A stretch of DNA of 64,000 nucleotides. Source: Sphingomonadales bacterium (GTDB lineage: Bacteria > Pseudomonadota > Alphaproteobacteria > Sphingomonadales > Sphingomonadaceae). Shown here piece by piece: positions 41,830 through 49,139 of the stretch. The position numbers and the translations under genes were made by a program. The notes under the pieces were generated by a model that saw nothing but the letters and a program-made list of their open reading frames with translations, ran no database searches and was not told the DNA's origin. Each line of letters starts with the position of its first letter. Positions within the stretch are counted from its first letter, which is position 1. The DNA lies in NCBI GenBank assembly GCA_016704425.1, contig JADJAC010000004.1:1-64000 (forward strand), given 5' to 3'.

Positions 41830-42720
41830 CTGCCGATAGCATGACGATGGGATTGTCGCTCAAAGGAGCCATGGTTTCAAGAGTCCGTAGCGTGACCGTT
41901 GCACCGCCCATTCGTCATTCTGCTCCATGAGGATCGCGCCGATCAGCCGGGTGATGGCGGCCTCGTTGGGGAAGATGCCGACGACGTTGGTGCGGCGCTT
42001 GATTTCGCCATTGGAGCGGATCGGATTTTGAGAGTCTTGGCGCGATGTCCTTGGGGAAGGTCATATAGGCCAGTGGTTCGGCATCGTCCATCAGGTTTGC
42101 CAGTTTGGGGACCTTTGCCCTGACCTGGTCAGCAACCGAGCGCCATTGCTGGCTCGCACTGGCGGGGGCCGTCCTGATGAAGGCCGAGACGACGCGCGTG
42201 GTTGCCGGCATGGGCCACGCATGCGCATGAAGTGGACACGGCACCCTGCCAGCTTGCACAGGAGTTTCAGACCCACCTTGATGCCGCGTCGGAGATGACC
42301 AGTTTCCCGGGGCGGCACGCCAGGCTCGGCCGAGGCCCCCCCACGCCGGCCCCACCGCCGCAACGATGACGGCACGACGATCCGCCAGCCTGGCGGACTT
42401 TGACGTAAGTCCCGTCGATCCACAGATAAGGCCAGTCACCTTCGATCGGCCGGTTGAGGAACCTTCACACGGACATCGATCTCTTCGCACAGCCGGCTCA
42501 CCTGGCTCTTCGAGATCCCGCTGATCCCCATCGCTTTCACAAGGTCGTCGACCGAGCGGGTCGAGACACCCTGGATGTAGGCCTCCTGCACAACTGCGGT
42601 CAGAGCCTTCTGGCAAGTCGCCTCGGCTCCAGGAAGCCGGGGAACCTTGCTGGGGCGGGGGCTTTGGGGAGCCTCTTGAGCGATAACACTGAGATTTGAT
42701 GGCGGGGCAAGGCGGGGCGG
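41830..42720 (-). mobile_element. IS256 (mutator)-family transposase remnant
   Basis: Reading leftward, one frame gives KALTAVVQEAYIQGVSTRSVDDLVKAMGISGISKSQVSRLCEEIDVRVK, typical of IS256-family transposases. Further frames give RPIEGDWPYLW-like and YVKVRQAG pieces, CRVHFMR, RVVSAFIRTA, ASQQWRSVADQVRAKVPKLANLMDDAEPLAYMTFPKDI and MEQNDEWA. The first ~100 residues are missing and at least five frame breaks are present, so it cannot be active. No clean terminal inverted repeats or target duplications were found. It marks 41.8-42.7 kb as an old insertion site. Confidence 0.85.
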
Positions 42721-43052
42721 AAAGGCCGCTGTGCGAGGCGAAAGGAAGCAAACAGCCTGGGATGCTTTGGGTGAGGCCTTTACAGGGAAACAGCGACCAT
42801 TTAACATCATTTTATGGCCAAAGAGCCCCGCTTTTCAGGCGCGGCCTGTCGACCATATGCTTAAGTCCCCGAAATTTTCGAGAATGACGACCGCTTCGAA
42901 ACGTGTCTTTGACTCGTTCTTTGAAGGCCGTTCTGCACCAAAACAGCGGCCTTTTAGACTCGGACGGGCCACTAGAATTTGCTTGGGAGCGGCAAAGCTG
43001 AAGACCTCAGGGTTGTCGGTATTGCAATCGACGGCCAAGGGGACAGTTACTC
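42721..43052. other. Gene-poor stretch between transposase remnant and SEC-C gene
   Basis: 332 bases. A 115-codon forward frame runs through it, but the amino acid composition is not gene-like and no domain is recognised. The phrases AAACAGCGACCATTTAACATC and AAACAGCGGCCTTTTAGAC repeat the core 'AACAGCGrCC-TTTwA' (about 42789 and 42951), suggesting degenerate repeats like those flanking this region at 41.19 and 43.34 kb. I see no promoter or terminator. Confidence 0.4.
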
Positions 43053-43280
43053 ATGGAGTTCAGCGATTGGAATCTTGAGCGACGAGCTTACTATGAAGAA
43101 GCGAACAAGGAATGGCGCTTCTTTTCAACGCCACAGTTACAAATGACCAAGCAAACGGTATCCGAATTTCCCTCCACATCGAAGGCCAAAACCACTTCTC
43201 ACAAGCGTGTGAAGGTTGGACGGAATGACCCTTGTGTATGCGGATCGGGTCGGAAGTCAAAAAAGTGCTGCGCCCGCTAG
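43053..43280 (+). CDS. Small SEC-C motif protein
   Basis: 75 residues ending in VGRNDPCVCGSGRKSKKCCAR, a textbook SEC-C zinc motif (CxCxSGxxxKKCC) as at the end of SecA and many small proteins. The first 50 residues (WNLERRAYYEEANKEWRFF) are charged and unrecognised. It may be a complete tiny protein or, more likely, the tail of a larger SEC-C protein whose front was lost in this degraded region. Start ATG 43053 has only a weak GGGGA upstream. Confidence 0.6.
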   Translation: MEFSDWNLERRAYYEEANKEWRFFSTPQLQMTKQTVSEFPSTSKAKTTSHKRVKVGRNDPCVCGSGRKSKKCCAR

Positions 43281-43368
43281 TTTTAATGTCGGCTTTTAGA
43301 TGGCCGCGCTAGTAAATCGAACGACCGAACCTTGTCGATTCCGGACTGTCCGCTTTTGGCCAGCGCAG

Positions 43369-43845
43369 CTACCCCGCTGGCTTATCGGAACTCCAGCCGT
43401 CGATGGCCACGCGCCACTTTCCGTCCGGGCCGCGGCGATAGACGTTGATGCCCTTGCCGATATCCGCCGTGACCGCGCCGGTCTTCTTGTCGGTATCGGA
43501 TGAGACATAGGTATAGCGTTCAAACGCCCAATCGCCGCTGACGGTGAAACCGATCGAGGTCTTTTGCCATTCGGTGTGATAGGCGCCGAAATAGTCCGCG
43601 ACCCATTGGCGGACGGCCTTTTTGCCGACGACTTCGGGCGCACCGGGGGCCTGGTAGACAATGTCATCGGTCAGCATGTCCATCAGCGTATCGACATTGT
43701 TGCTGTTGATCGCAGCGACATAGCCGCCATGCGCGGCCTTTTCGATGGCGGCCACATCGACCGGCGCGGCTGCGGGTGGCGATCCCGAACAGGCCGAAAC
43801 GAGCGCAAGCAGCGGCAAGACGGTGGCAAATAGTCCTCGGTTCAT
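43369..43845 (-). CDS. NTF2-like (SnoaL/DUF4440-type) lipoprotein
   Basis: 158 residues. The N-terminus MNRGLFATVLPLLALVSACSG is a lipoprotein signal (lipobox VSAC). The mature part is an NTF2-like cone fold: AIEKAAHGGYVAAINSNNVDTLMDMLTDDIVYQAPGAPEVVGKKAV and a C-terminal KWRVAIDGWSSD. Such proteins bind small ligands or act as weak isomerases/hydrolases; here a periplasmic, membrane-anchored role is likely. Start ATG 43845 follows GGGAGGA. It is divergent from telA and 188 bases from its start. Confidence 0.82.
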   Translation of the reverse strand: MNRGLFATVLPLLALVSACSGSPPAAAPVDVAAIEKAAHGGYVAAINSNNVDTLMDMLTDDIVYQAPGAPEVVGKKAVRQWVADYFGAYHTEWQKTSIGFTVSGDWAFERYTYVSSDTDKKTGAVTADIGKGINVYRRGPDGKWRVAIDGWSSDKPAG

Positions 43846-44033
43846 GGCAAATCCTCCCTGTCCGGTCAGGTTTTCATGATTGAGCCTGCGCGTCAATCGG
43901 CAGGACAGGCTTCCCGTCGCGCCTTCCCCCCCACGCCTGCAAATGGTAGCACTGGGAAGGCTGCATAAGCGTGCTACTTGAATAATACAGTGTTTCGCGC
44001 CATCTTGACGGCTCGAACTTAAGGAGATGCCCC

Positions 44034-45233
44034 GTGGCAACACAGGTTGAAGAGCCAGAAATCACATTGACCGCGCCGGACCCCGTGCCCGTGGTCGCGC
44101 CTGAAAAGGCATCCGGGCTGGTCCCGCTGGCCGAGGGACAGAAGAGCCAGCTTGAGGAAAAGGCCGAGAGCTTTGTGAATGACCTCGCGGCGCTCGATCC
44201 CAATTCGCCCGAATTCGGCAAGATGGTCGATCAGCTGACCGTGATGGGGCGCAAGGAAATTGCCGAGGCGGCGGGCCAATCGAACCGCTTCCTCGACCGC
44301 CCGGTGCGCGCGATGAGCAAGGATACCGGCGTCGGCGCCGATCTGGCCGAGCTGCGCCGCACGATCGAGGATCTCGATCCCGGCAAGAAGGATGATCTTT
44401 TCCGCAAGAAGAAGCTGTTCGGCATCATTCCCTATGGCAACAAGATGCGGGACTATTTCGACAGCTACAAGTCGAGCCAGGGCCATATCGCCTCTATCCT
44501 CCAGCACCTGGGCTCCGGCAAGGATGAGCTGATCAAGGACAATGCCGCGATTTCGGTCGAGCGGCAGAACCTCTGGGCGGCGATGGGCCGCCTCGAACAG
44601 ATGATCCACATTGCCAAGGCGCTCGATGCGCGGCTGGAGGAAATGGCCGCCGATCTCGACATCAGCGATCCGGCCAAGGCCAAGGCGATCCGCGAAACCG
44701 CGCTCTTCTACATCCGCCAGCGCACGCAGGACCTGCTGACGCAAATGGCCGTGACAGTGCAGGGCTATCTTGCGCTCGATCTGGTCAAGAAGAACAATGT
44801 CGAGCTGATCAAGGGCGTCGATCGCGCCTCGACCACGACCGTTTCTGCCTTGCGAACAGCTGTGACTGTGGCGCAAGCGCTGGTCGGGCAACGCCTAGTC
44901 CTCGAACAGATCACCGCGCTCAACACGACGACGGCGAACATCATCGATTCAACCGGCGAAATGCTCAAGAACCAGACGGCGCAGATCCATGAACAGGCTG
45001 CATCCAGCACAATCCCCCTTGAAACACTGCAGCGCGCCTTCCAGAATATCTATCTGACGATGGACAATATCGACACGTTCAAGGCCAAGGCTCTGGTCTC
45101 GATGAAGACGACTGTGGACACACTCGGGCTCGAGGTCGAGAAGTCGAAGGGCTATATCGCGCGCGCTGAAGGCCAGGCGCAGGCGGCGCTTGAAAACAGC
45201 AGCGCGCCCAGTCCCTTCGCCCCGGTCGAGTAA
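44034..45233 (+). CDS. TelA-family toxic anion resistance protein
   Basis: 399 residues, predicted almost entirely helical, matching the TelA/KlaA family (PF05816): FVNDLAALDPNSPEF, the central RQNLWAAMGRLEQMIHIAKALDARLE, and TTTVSALRTAVTVAQALVGQRLVLEQITALN. TelA was first linked to tellurite resistance on plasmids; chromosomal homologues associate with XpaC-like partners and may act at the envelope or in TerD-like stress systems. GTG 44034 has AAGGAGA 8 bases upstream. Its stop is shared with the next start (TAATG), so the XpaC-like protein is made from the same message. Confidence 0.88.
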   Translation: MATQVEEPEITLTAPDPVPVVAPEKASGLVPLAEGQKSQLEEKAESFVNDLAALDPNSPEFGKMVDQLTVMGRKEIAEAAGQSNRFLDRPVRAMSKDTGVGADLAELRRTIEDLDPGKKDDLFRKKKLFGIIPYGNKMRDYFDSYKSSQGHIASILQHLGSGKDELIKDNAAISVERQNLWAAMGRLEQMIHIAKALDARLEEMAADLDISDPAKAKAIRETALFYIRQRTQDLLTQMAVTVQGYLALDLVKKNNVELIKGVDRASTTTVSALRTAVTVAQALVGQRLVLEQITALNTTTANIIDSTGEMLKNQTAQIHEQAASSTIPLETLQRAFQNIYLTMDNIDTFKAKALVSMKTTVDTLGLEVEKSKGYIARAEGQAQAALENSSAPSPFAPVE

Positions 45234-45931
45234 TGGAGTCGGAGCGTATCCTTGCGCGCGCCGAAGACGCCCTTCGGCGCCACGGAATGGAACCGAGGCT
45301 GGCCCAGCGGGCCCGCGCGGCGCGGCGGCGGTCCTTTTTCGGCAAAGTGAAACGCATTGCCGCAGTTGCAGGCGTGCTCACGGTTGGGCTGCCGCTCTGG
45401 GGGCTGTTCATCGGCCCCGTCGGCGCGGGCGGGCTGATGATTGCGGTTCTCGCCTTTGTCGTCGCTGCAGTTGCCCTGATGGCCTTTCCGCGCGCGCCTC
45501 TGGTTGCTGGCGAGGTTCTGCCGACGACGGAGCTGGCGTTGCTGCCGCTCAAGACCGAGGAATGGCTGGCCGGCCAGCGCCGCGCCCTGCCTGCACCCGC
45601 AACACGGCTGGTCGATGGCATTGGCCTGAAGCTCGAAATCCTTGCGCCACAACTTCAGGCGCTTGATGAACGGGAACCGGTGGCTGCCGATATCCGCCGC
45701 TTGATTGCCGATGAATTGCCCGAACTCGTCAAGGGCTATCAGCGCGTCCCGCTCAACCTGCGCAAGGAGGGGCTCAACGGCATCAGCCCCGACAAGCAGC
45801 TGGTCGAGGGGTTGGCTGTGGTCGATGAAGAGCTGGACCGGTTGAGCAAGCAGCTCGCTTCGGGCGATCTCAACCGCTTTGCGACGCAAGGCCGTTATCT
45901 GGAGCTCAAATATCAGGGCGATACCGCCTGA
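45233..45931 (+). CDS. XpaC-like protein with two membrane segments (TelA partner)
   Basis: 232 residues. Two hydrophobic segments are close together (AAVAGVLTVGLPLWGLFI and GGLMIAVLAFVVAAVALMAF, about residues 40-86). A long helical cytoplasmic tail follows, ending YLELKYQGDTA. Position after telA and the layout match the XpaC/'5-bromo-4-chloroindolyl phosphate hydrolysis' partner found with TelA; the enzymatic name is historical. I infer a membrane platform for TelA. It overlaps both neighbours by one base (TAATG before, TGATG after), showing tight co-translation. Confidence 0.7.
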   Translation: MESERILARAEDALRRHGMEPRLAQRARAARRRSFFGKVKRIAAVAGVLTVGLPLWGLFIGPVGAGGLMIAVLAFVVAAVALMAFPRAPLVAGEVLPTTELALLPLKTEEWLAGQRRALPAPATRLVDGIGLKLEILAPQLQALDEREPVAADIRRLIADELPELVKGYQRVPLNLRKEGLNGISPDKQLVEGLAVVDEELDRLSKQLASGDLNRFATQGRYLELKYQGDTA

Positions 45932-46281
45932 TGCTCTATCTCGCGATCAAGGCCGTGCTGTCCGGCATATTGATTGCGGCCATTTCCGAAATCGCGAAGC
46001 GAAACCCGGCTGCCGGCGCGCTCGTGGCATCATTGCCCCTTGTGTCGATCCTCGGGATGATCTGGCTCTGGCGTGAAACAGGTGATCCGGTGCGGATGGC
46101 CGCACACACGGAAGCAACCTTCTGGTATGTCCTGCCGTCGCTCCCGATGTTTCTTCTCATCCCCGCGCTGCTGCGATCCGGGACACCATTCTGGGGCGCC
46201 CTGGCGTCGGGCTGCGCGCTGACAGTCGGGCTCTATTTGCTCATGATGTGGATTGGCCCGCGGTTTGGCATCCCGGTCTGA
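45931..46281 (+). CDS. DUF3147 family membrane protein
   Basis: 116 residues and four hydrophobic helices (AIKAVLSGILIAAISEIAKRN, ALVASLPLVSILGMIWLW, FWYVLPSLPMFLLIPALL, ASGCALTVGLYLLMMWIG). It matches DUF3147, a small membrane family with no known role, though some resemble transporter halves. It overlaps the XpaC-like gene in TGATG, so it belongs to the telA operon. glnD starts 40-46 bases later, in the same direction. Confidence 0.85.
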   Translation: MLYLAIKAVLSGILIAAISEIAKRNPAAGALVASLPLVSILGMIWLWRETGDPVRMAAHTEATFWYVLPSLPMFLLIPALLRSGTPFWGALASGCALTVGLYLLMMWIGPRFGIPV

Positions 46282-46320
46282 TTTGATCCCCTGTTCGCGG
46301 CGTTTGCCTTCGGCTAATGA

Positions 46321-49080
46321 GTGACCATGTCTTCCCGTTTTGATCAGTTGCCCAATCGCCGCGCCATTATTGACCGGCGCAGCCTTGCCGATGTGCTCGG
46401 CAGTCTGGAGGGTCGCGATGCGACTGCCTTGCGCAATGCGTCGACTGCCTTGCTCAAGCCGGCGCTCGATGCGGGACGCGCGGAAATCGCCGCGCGCCTG
46501 GTCGAACATCCCCAGGCGGGGCGTGAGGCGGCATCCGGCCAGGCCTTCCTTGTCGACCAGATCCTGCGGCTCATTTTCGATTTCACGACCCAGCGACTTT
46601 ACCCGCTCAACAACCCGACTGCGTCCGAACGACTGACGCTGATTGCGGTCGGCGGATATGGGCGTGGCGAAATGGCGCCGTTTTCGGATGTCGATATCGC
46701 CTTCCTCACGCCCTACAAGCAGACCGGGTGGGCGGAACAGGTGATCGAATCGATCCTTTACACGCTCTGGGATCTTGGCCTGAAGGTCGGGCATTCGAGC
46801 CGGTCGCTCGATGAAATGGTCCGGATGGCCAAGAGTGACCTGACCATCCGGACGGCGCTTCTCGAGTCGCGCTATGTCTGGGGGGATCAGTCGCTTTACG
46901 ATGAAGCCTCGGCACGGTTCGACGCCGAAGTGGTGGCGGGGACCGCGCGTTCCTTCATTACCGAAAAGCTGGCCGAACGCGACGTGCGGCATAAAAGGAT
47001 GGGCGACAGCCGCTATGTGGTCGAGCCCAATTTGAAGGAAGGCAAGGGCGGCCTGCGGGACCTCCACACGCTGTTCTGGATCGGCAAATATATTCACCGC
47101 GTCCAGAGCGTCGCCGATCTGGTTGAGCGGGGCCTGTTGACGAAGGTGGAGCTGCGGCAATTCCAGAAGGCGGAGAACTTCCTTTGGGCGGTGCGCTGCC
47201 ATCTCCACGCGCTGACTGGTCGTCCCGAAGAGCGGCTGACCTTCGATGTCCAGCGCGAGATTGCCGCCCGGATGCACTATGCCGACAGGCCGGGCCGCTC
47301 TTCCGTCGAGCGGTTCATGCAGCATTATTTCCTGATCGCAAAGCAGGTCGGCGATTTGACAGGGGTGTTCCTCGCGCATCTGGATGACAGTTTCGCCCCC
47401 AAGGGGAGGCGCTTTTCGCTGGCGGGATTCCGCCGCTCAACCCGCAAGCTCAATGGCTTCGTGCTGGATCGGGGGCGGCTTGCACTGCCCTCTGACGACT
47501 GGTTCCAGAAGGACCCGACCCGCTTGATCGAATTGTTCGCGCTGGCCGACCAGCATGATCTGGAAATCCATCCGCAGGCCATGCGCGCGGCCAATCGCGA
47601 CGCCAGGCTGATCGATGCGAAAGTCCGCAACGATCCCCGGGCCAACGCGCTTTTCCTCGACATACTGACCAGCAAGCGCGATCCCGAAACCGTCCTGCGC
47701 TGGATGAACGAAGCCACGGTGTTTGGCCGGTTCGTTCCCGATTTCGGGCGCGTCGTCGCCCAAATGCAGTTCGACATGTATCATCACTATACAGTGGATG
47801 AGCACAGTATCCGTGCGATCGGGCTGCTTGCCCGGATCGAGAAGGGTGATCTTGACGGGGATCACCCGCTTGCCACTGCCATCATGCGGCAGATCGTTTC
47901 GCGTCGCGTCCTCTATGTAGCGGTTTTGCTCCACGATATTGCCAAGGGACGAGGCGGCGATCATTCGGTGCTTGGGGCTGAAGTGGCGATGAAGCTCTGC
48001 CCACGGTTCGGGATGACGCCTGCCGAAGCCGAAACCTGCGCCTGGCTCGTACGCCATCACCTCATCATGGCCAATACCGCCTTCAAACGCGACCTTTCAG
48101 ACTTCAAGACCGTGCTCGACTTTGCCGAACAGGTGCAATCGCCGGAGCGGCTGCGGCTGCTTCTCACACTCACGGTCGTCGATATTCGCGCAGTCGGTCC
48201 GGGTGTATGGAACAGCTGGAAGCGGCAATTGCTGTCCGATCTTTTCAGCGGTGCGGAGGAAGTTCTGCGGCTCGGCCACAAGCAGAATGGGCGCAAGGAG
48301 CGCATTGTGGCGAAGCAAGGCGCGCTGGAAAGCCGACTCGGTTGGTCGGCAGCGGCCTTCGAACGGCTGAAGAAGCGGCTGCCGGAAAGCTACTGGATTG
48401 CCGAGCCCGACGACATTCTTGAAAGCAATGCGCGGCATATTGCAGATGCAGGAACCCGTTCACTGTCCATTGCGGCCAATGTCTATCCCGCCCGAGGCGC
48501 GACGCTGGTGACTGTCTATGCAGCCGACCATCCCGGCCTGTTCTATCGCATGGCAGGGGCCATCCATCTTGCGGGGGGCAGCATCATCGACGCGCGAATC
48601 CACACGACGCGGGACGGGATGGCGCTGGACAATTTCCTGGTCCAGGACCCGTTCGGCCAGCCGTTCGACGACGATCGGCGGCTCAAGCGGATCGAGCAGG
48701 CCATCGAGGATGCCCTCGCCAACCGCCACGCGCTGACCGAGAAGCTGGCGGCCCGGCCGCTGCCCCGGACGCGCGCCGAGGCGTTCGAGATCGCGCCCAA
48801 CGTCCTGATCGATAACCGGGCGTCGAACCGCTATACGGTTATCGAAGCCAATGCCCGCGACCGCCCGGCGCTTCTCAATGCTCTGGCCTATGCGCTGTTC
48901 CAGTCCCGCGTGACGATCCATTCCGCCCATATTGCCACCTATGGCGAACGTGCGGTCGACACATTCTATGTGACGGACCTGACCGGTGAGAAAATCACGA
49001 GCGATGCCCGCCTGAAGGCGCTTGAAAACGCGTTGCTCGAAGCCGCATCAGGCCTGCCGGCCGAAGCAAAAGCAGCATAG
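46321..49080 (+). CDS. glnD: Bifunctional [protein-PII] uridylyltransferase/uridylyl-removing enzyme
   Basis: 919 residues (GTG 46321; ATG 46327 gives 917). Domains in order: nucleotidyltransferase with GGYGRGEMAPFSDVDIAFL, a GlnD-specific helical part (KEGKGGLRDLHTLFWI), an HD phosphohydrolase domain (HHYTVDEHSIRAIG, VLLHDIAKGRGGDHS, RHHLIMANTAFKRD) and two C-terminal ACT domains (VTVYAADHPGLFYRMAGAIHLAG and IEANARDRPALLNALAYAL). It adds UMP to PII proteins at low glutamine and removes it when glutamine is high. All parts are whole. A strong bidirectional hairpin follows the stop. Confidence 0.97.
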   Translation: MTMSSRFDQLPNRRAIIDRRSLADVLGSLEGRDATALRNASTALLKPALDAGRAEIAARLVEHPQAGREAASGQAFLVDQILRLIFDFTTQRLYPLNNPTASERLTLIAVGGYGRGEMAPFSDVDIAFLTPYKQTGWAEQVIESILYTLWDLGLKVGHSSRSLDEMVRMAKSDLTIRTALLESRYVWGDQSLYDEASARFDAEVVAGTARSFITEKLAERDVRHKRMGDSRYVVEPNLKEGKGGLRDLHTLFWIGKYIHRVQSVADLVERGLLTKVELRQFQKAENFLWAVRCHLHALTGRPEERLTFDVQREIAARMHYADRPGRSSVERFMQHYFLIAKQVGDLTGVFLAHLDDSFAPKGRRFSLAGFRRSTRKLNGFVLDRGRLALPSDDWFQKDPTRLIELFALADQHDLEIHPQAMRAANRDARLIDAKVRNDPRANALFLDILTSKRDPETVLRWMNEATVFGRFVPDFGRVVAQMQFDMYHHYTVDEHSIRAIGLLARIEKGDLDGDHPLATAIMRQIVSRRVLYVAVLLHDIAKGRGGDHSVLGAEVAMKLCPRFGMTPAEAETCAWLVRHHLIMANTAFKRDLSDFKTVLDFAEQVQSPERLRLLLTLTVVDIRAVGPGVWNSWKRQLLSDLFSGAEEVLRLGHKQNGRKERIVAKQGALESRLGWSAAAFERLKKRLPESYWIAEPDDILESNARHIADAGTRSLSIAANVYPARGATLVTVYAADHPGLFYRMAGAIHLAGGSIIDARIHTTRDGMALDNFLVQDPFGQPFDDDRRLKRIEQAIEDALANRHALTEKLAARPLPRTRAEAFEIAPNVLIDNRASNRYTVIEANARDRPALLNALAYALFQSRVTIHSAHIATYGERAVDTFYVTDLTGEKITSDARLKALENALLEAASGLPAEAKAA

Positions 49081-49082
49081 AG

Positions 49083-49116
49083 AAAGCCCGCCCCGCCAGT
49101 TGGCGGAACGGGCTTT
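49083..49116. terminator. Bidirectional intrinsic terminator between glnD and TonB receptor
   Basis: AAAGCCCG (49083-49090) pairs with CGGGCTTT (49109-49116), with an inner CCGCCA/TGGCGG pairing. It lies directly between two convergent genes. The outer arms supply A- and T-tracts on both strands, so it can stop transcription from either side. Confidence 0.8.
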
Positions 49117-49139
49117 CGTCTGACTTGTCTCGCAGCCTG

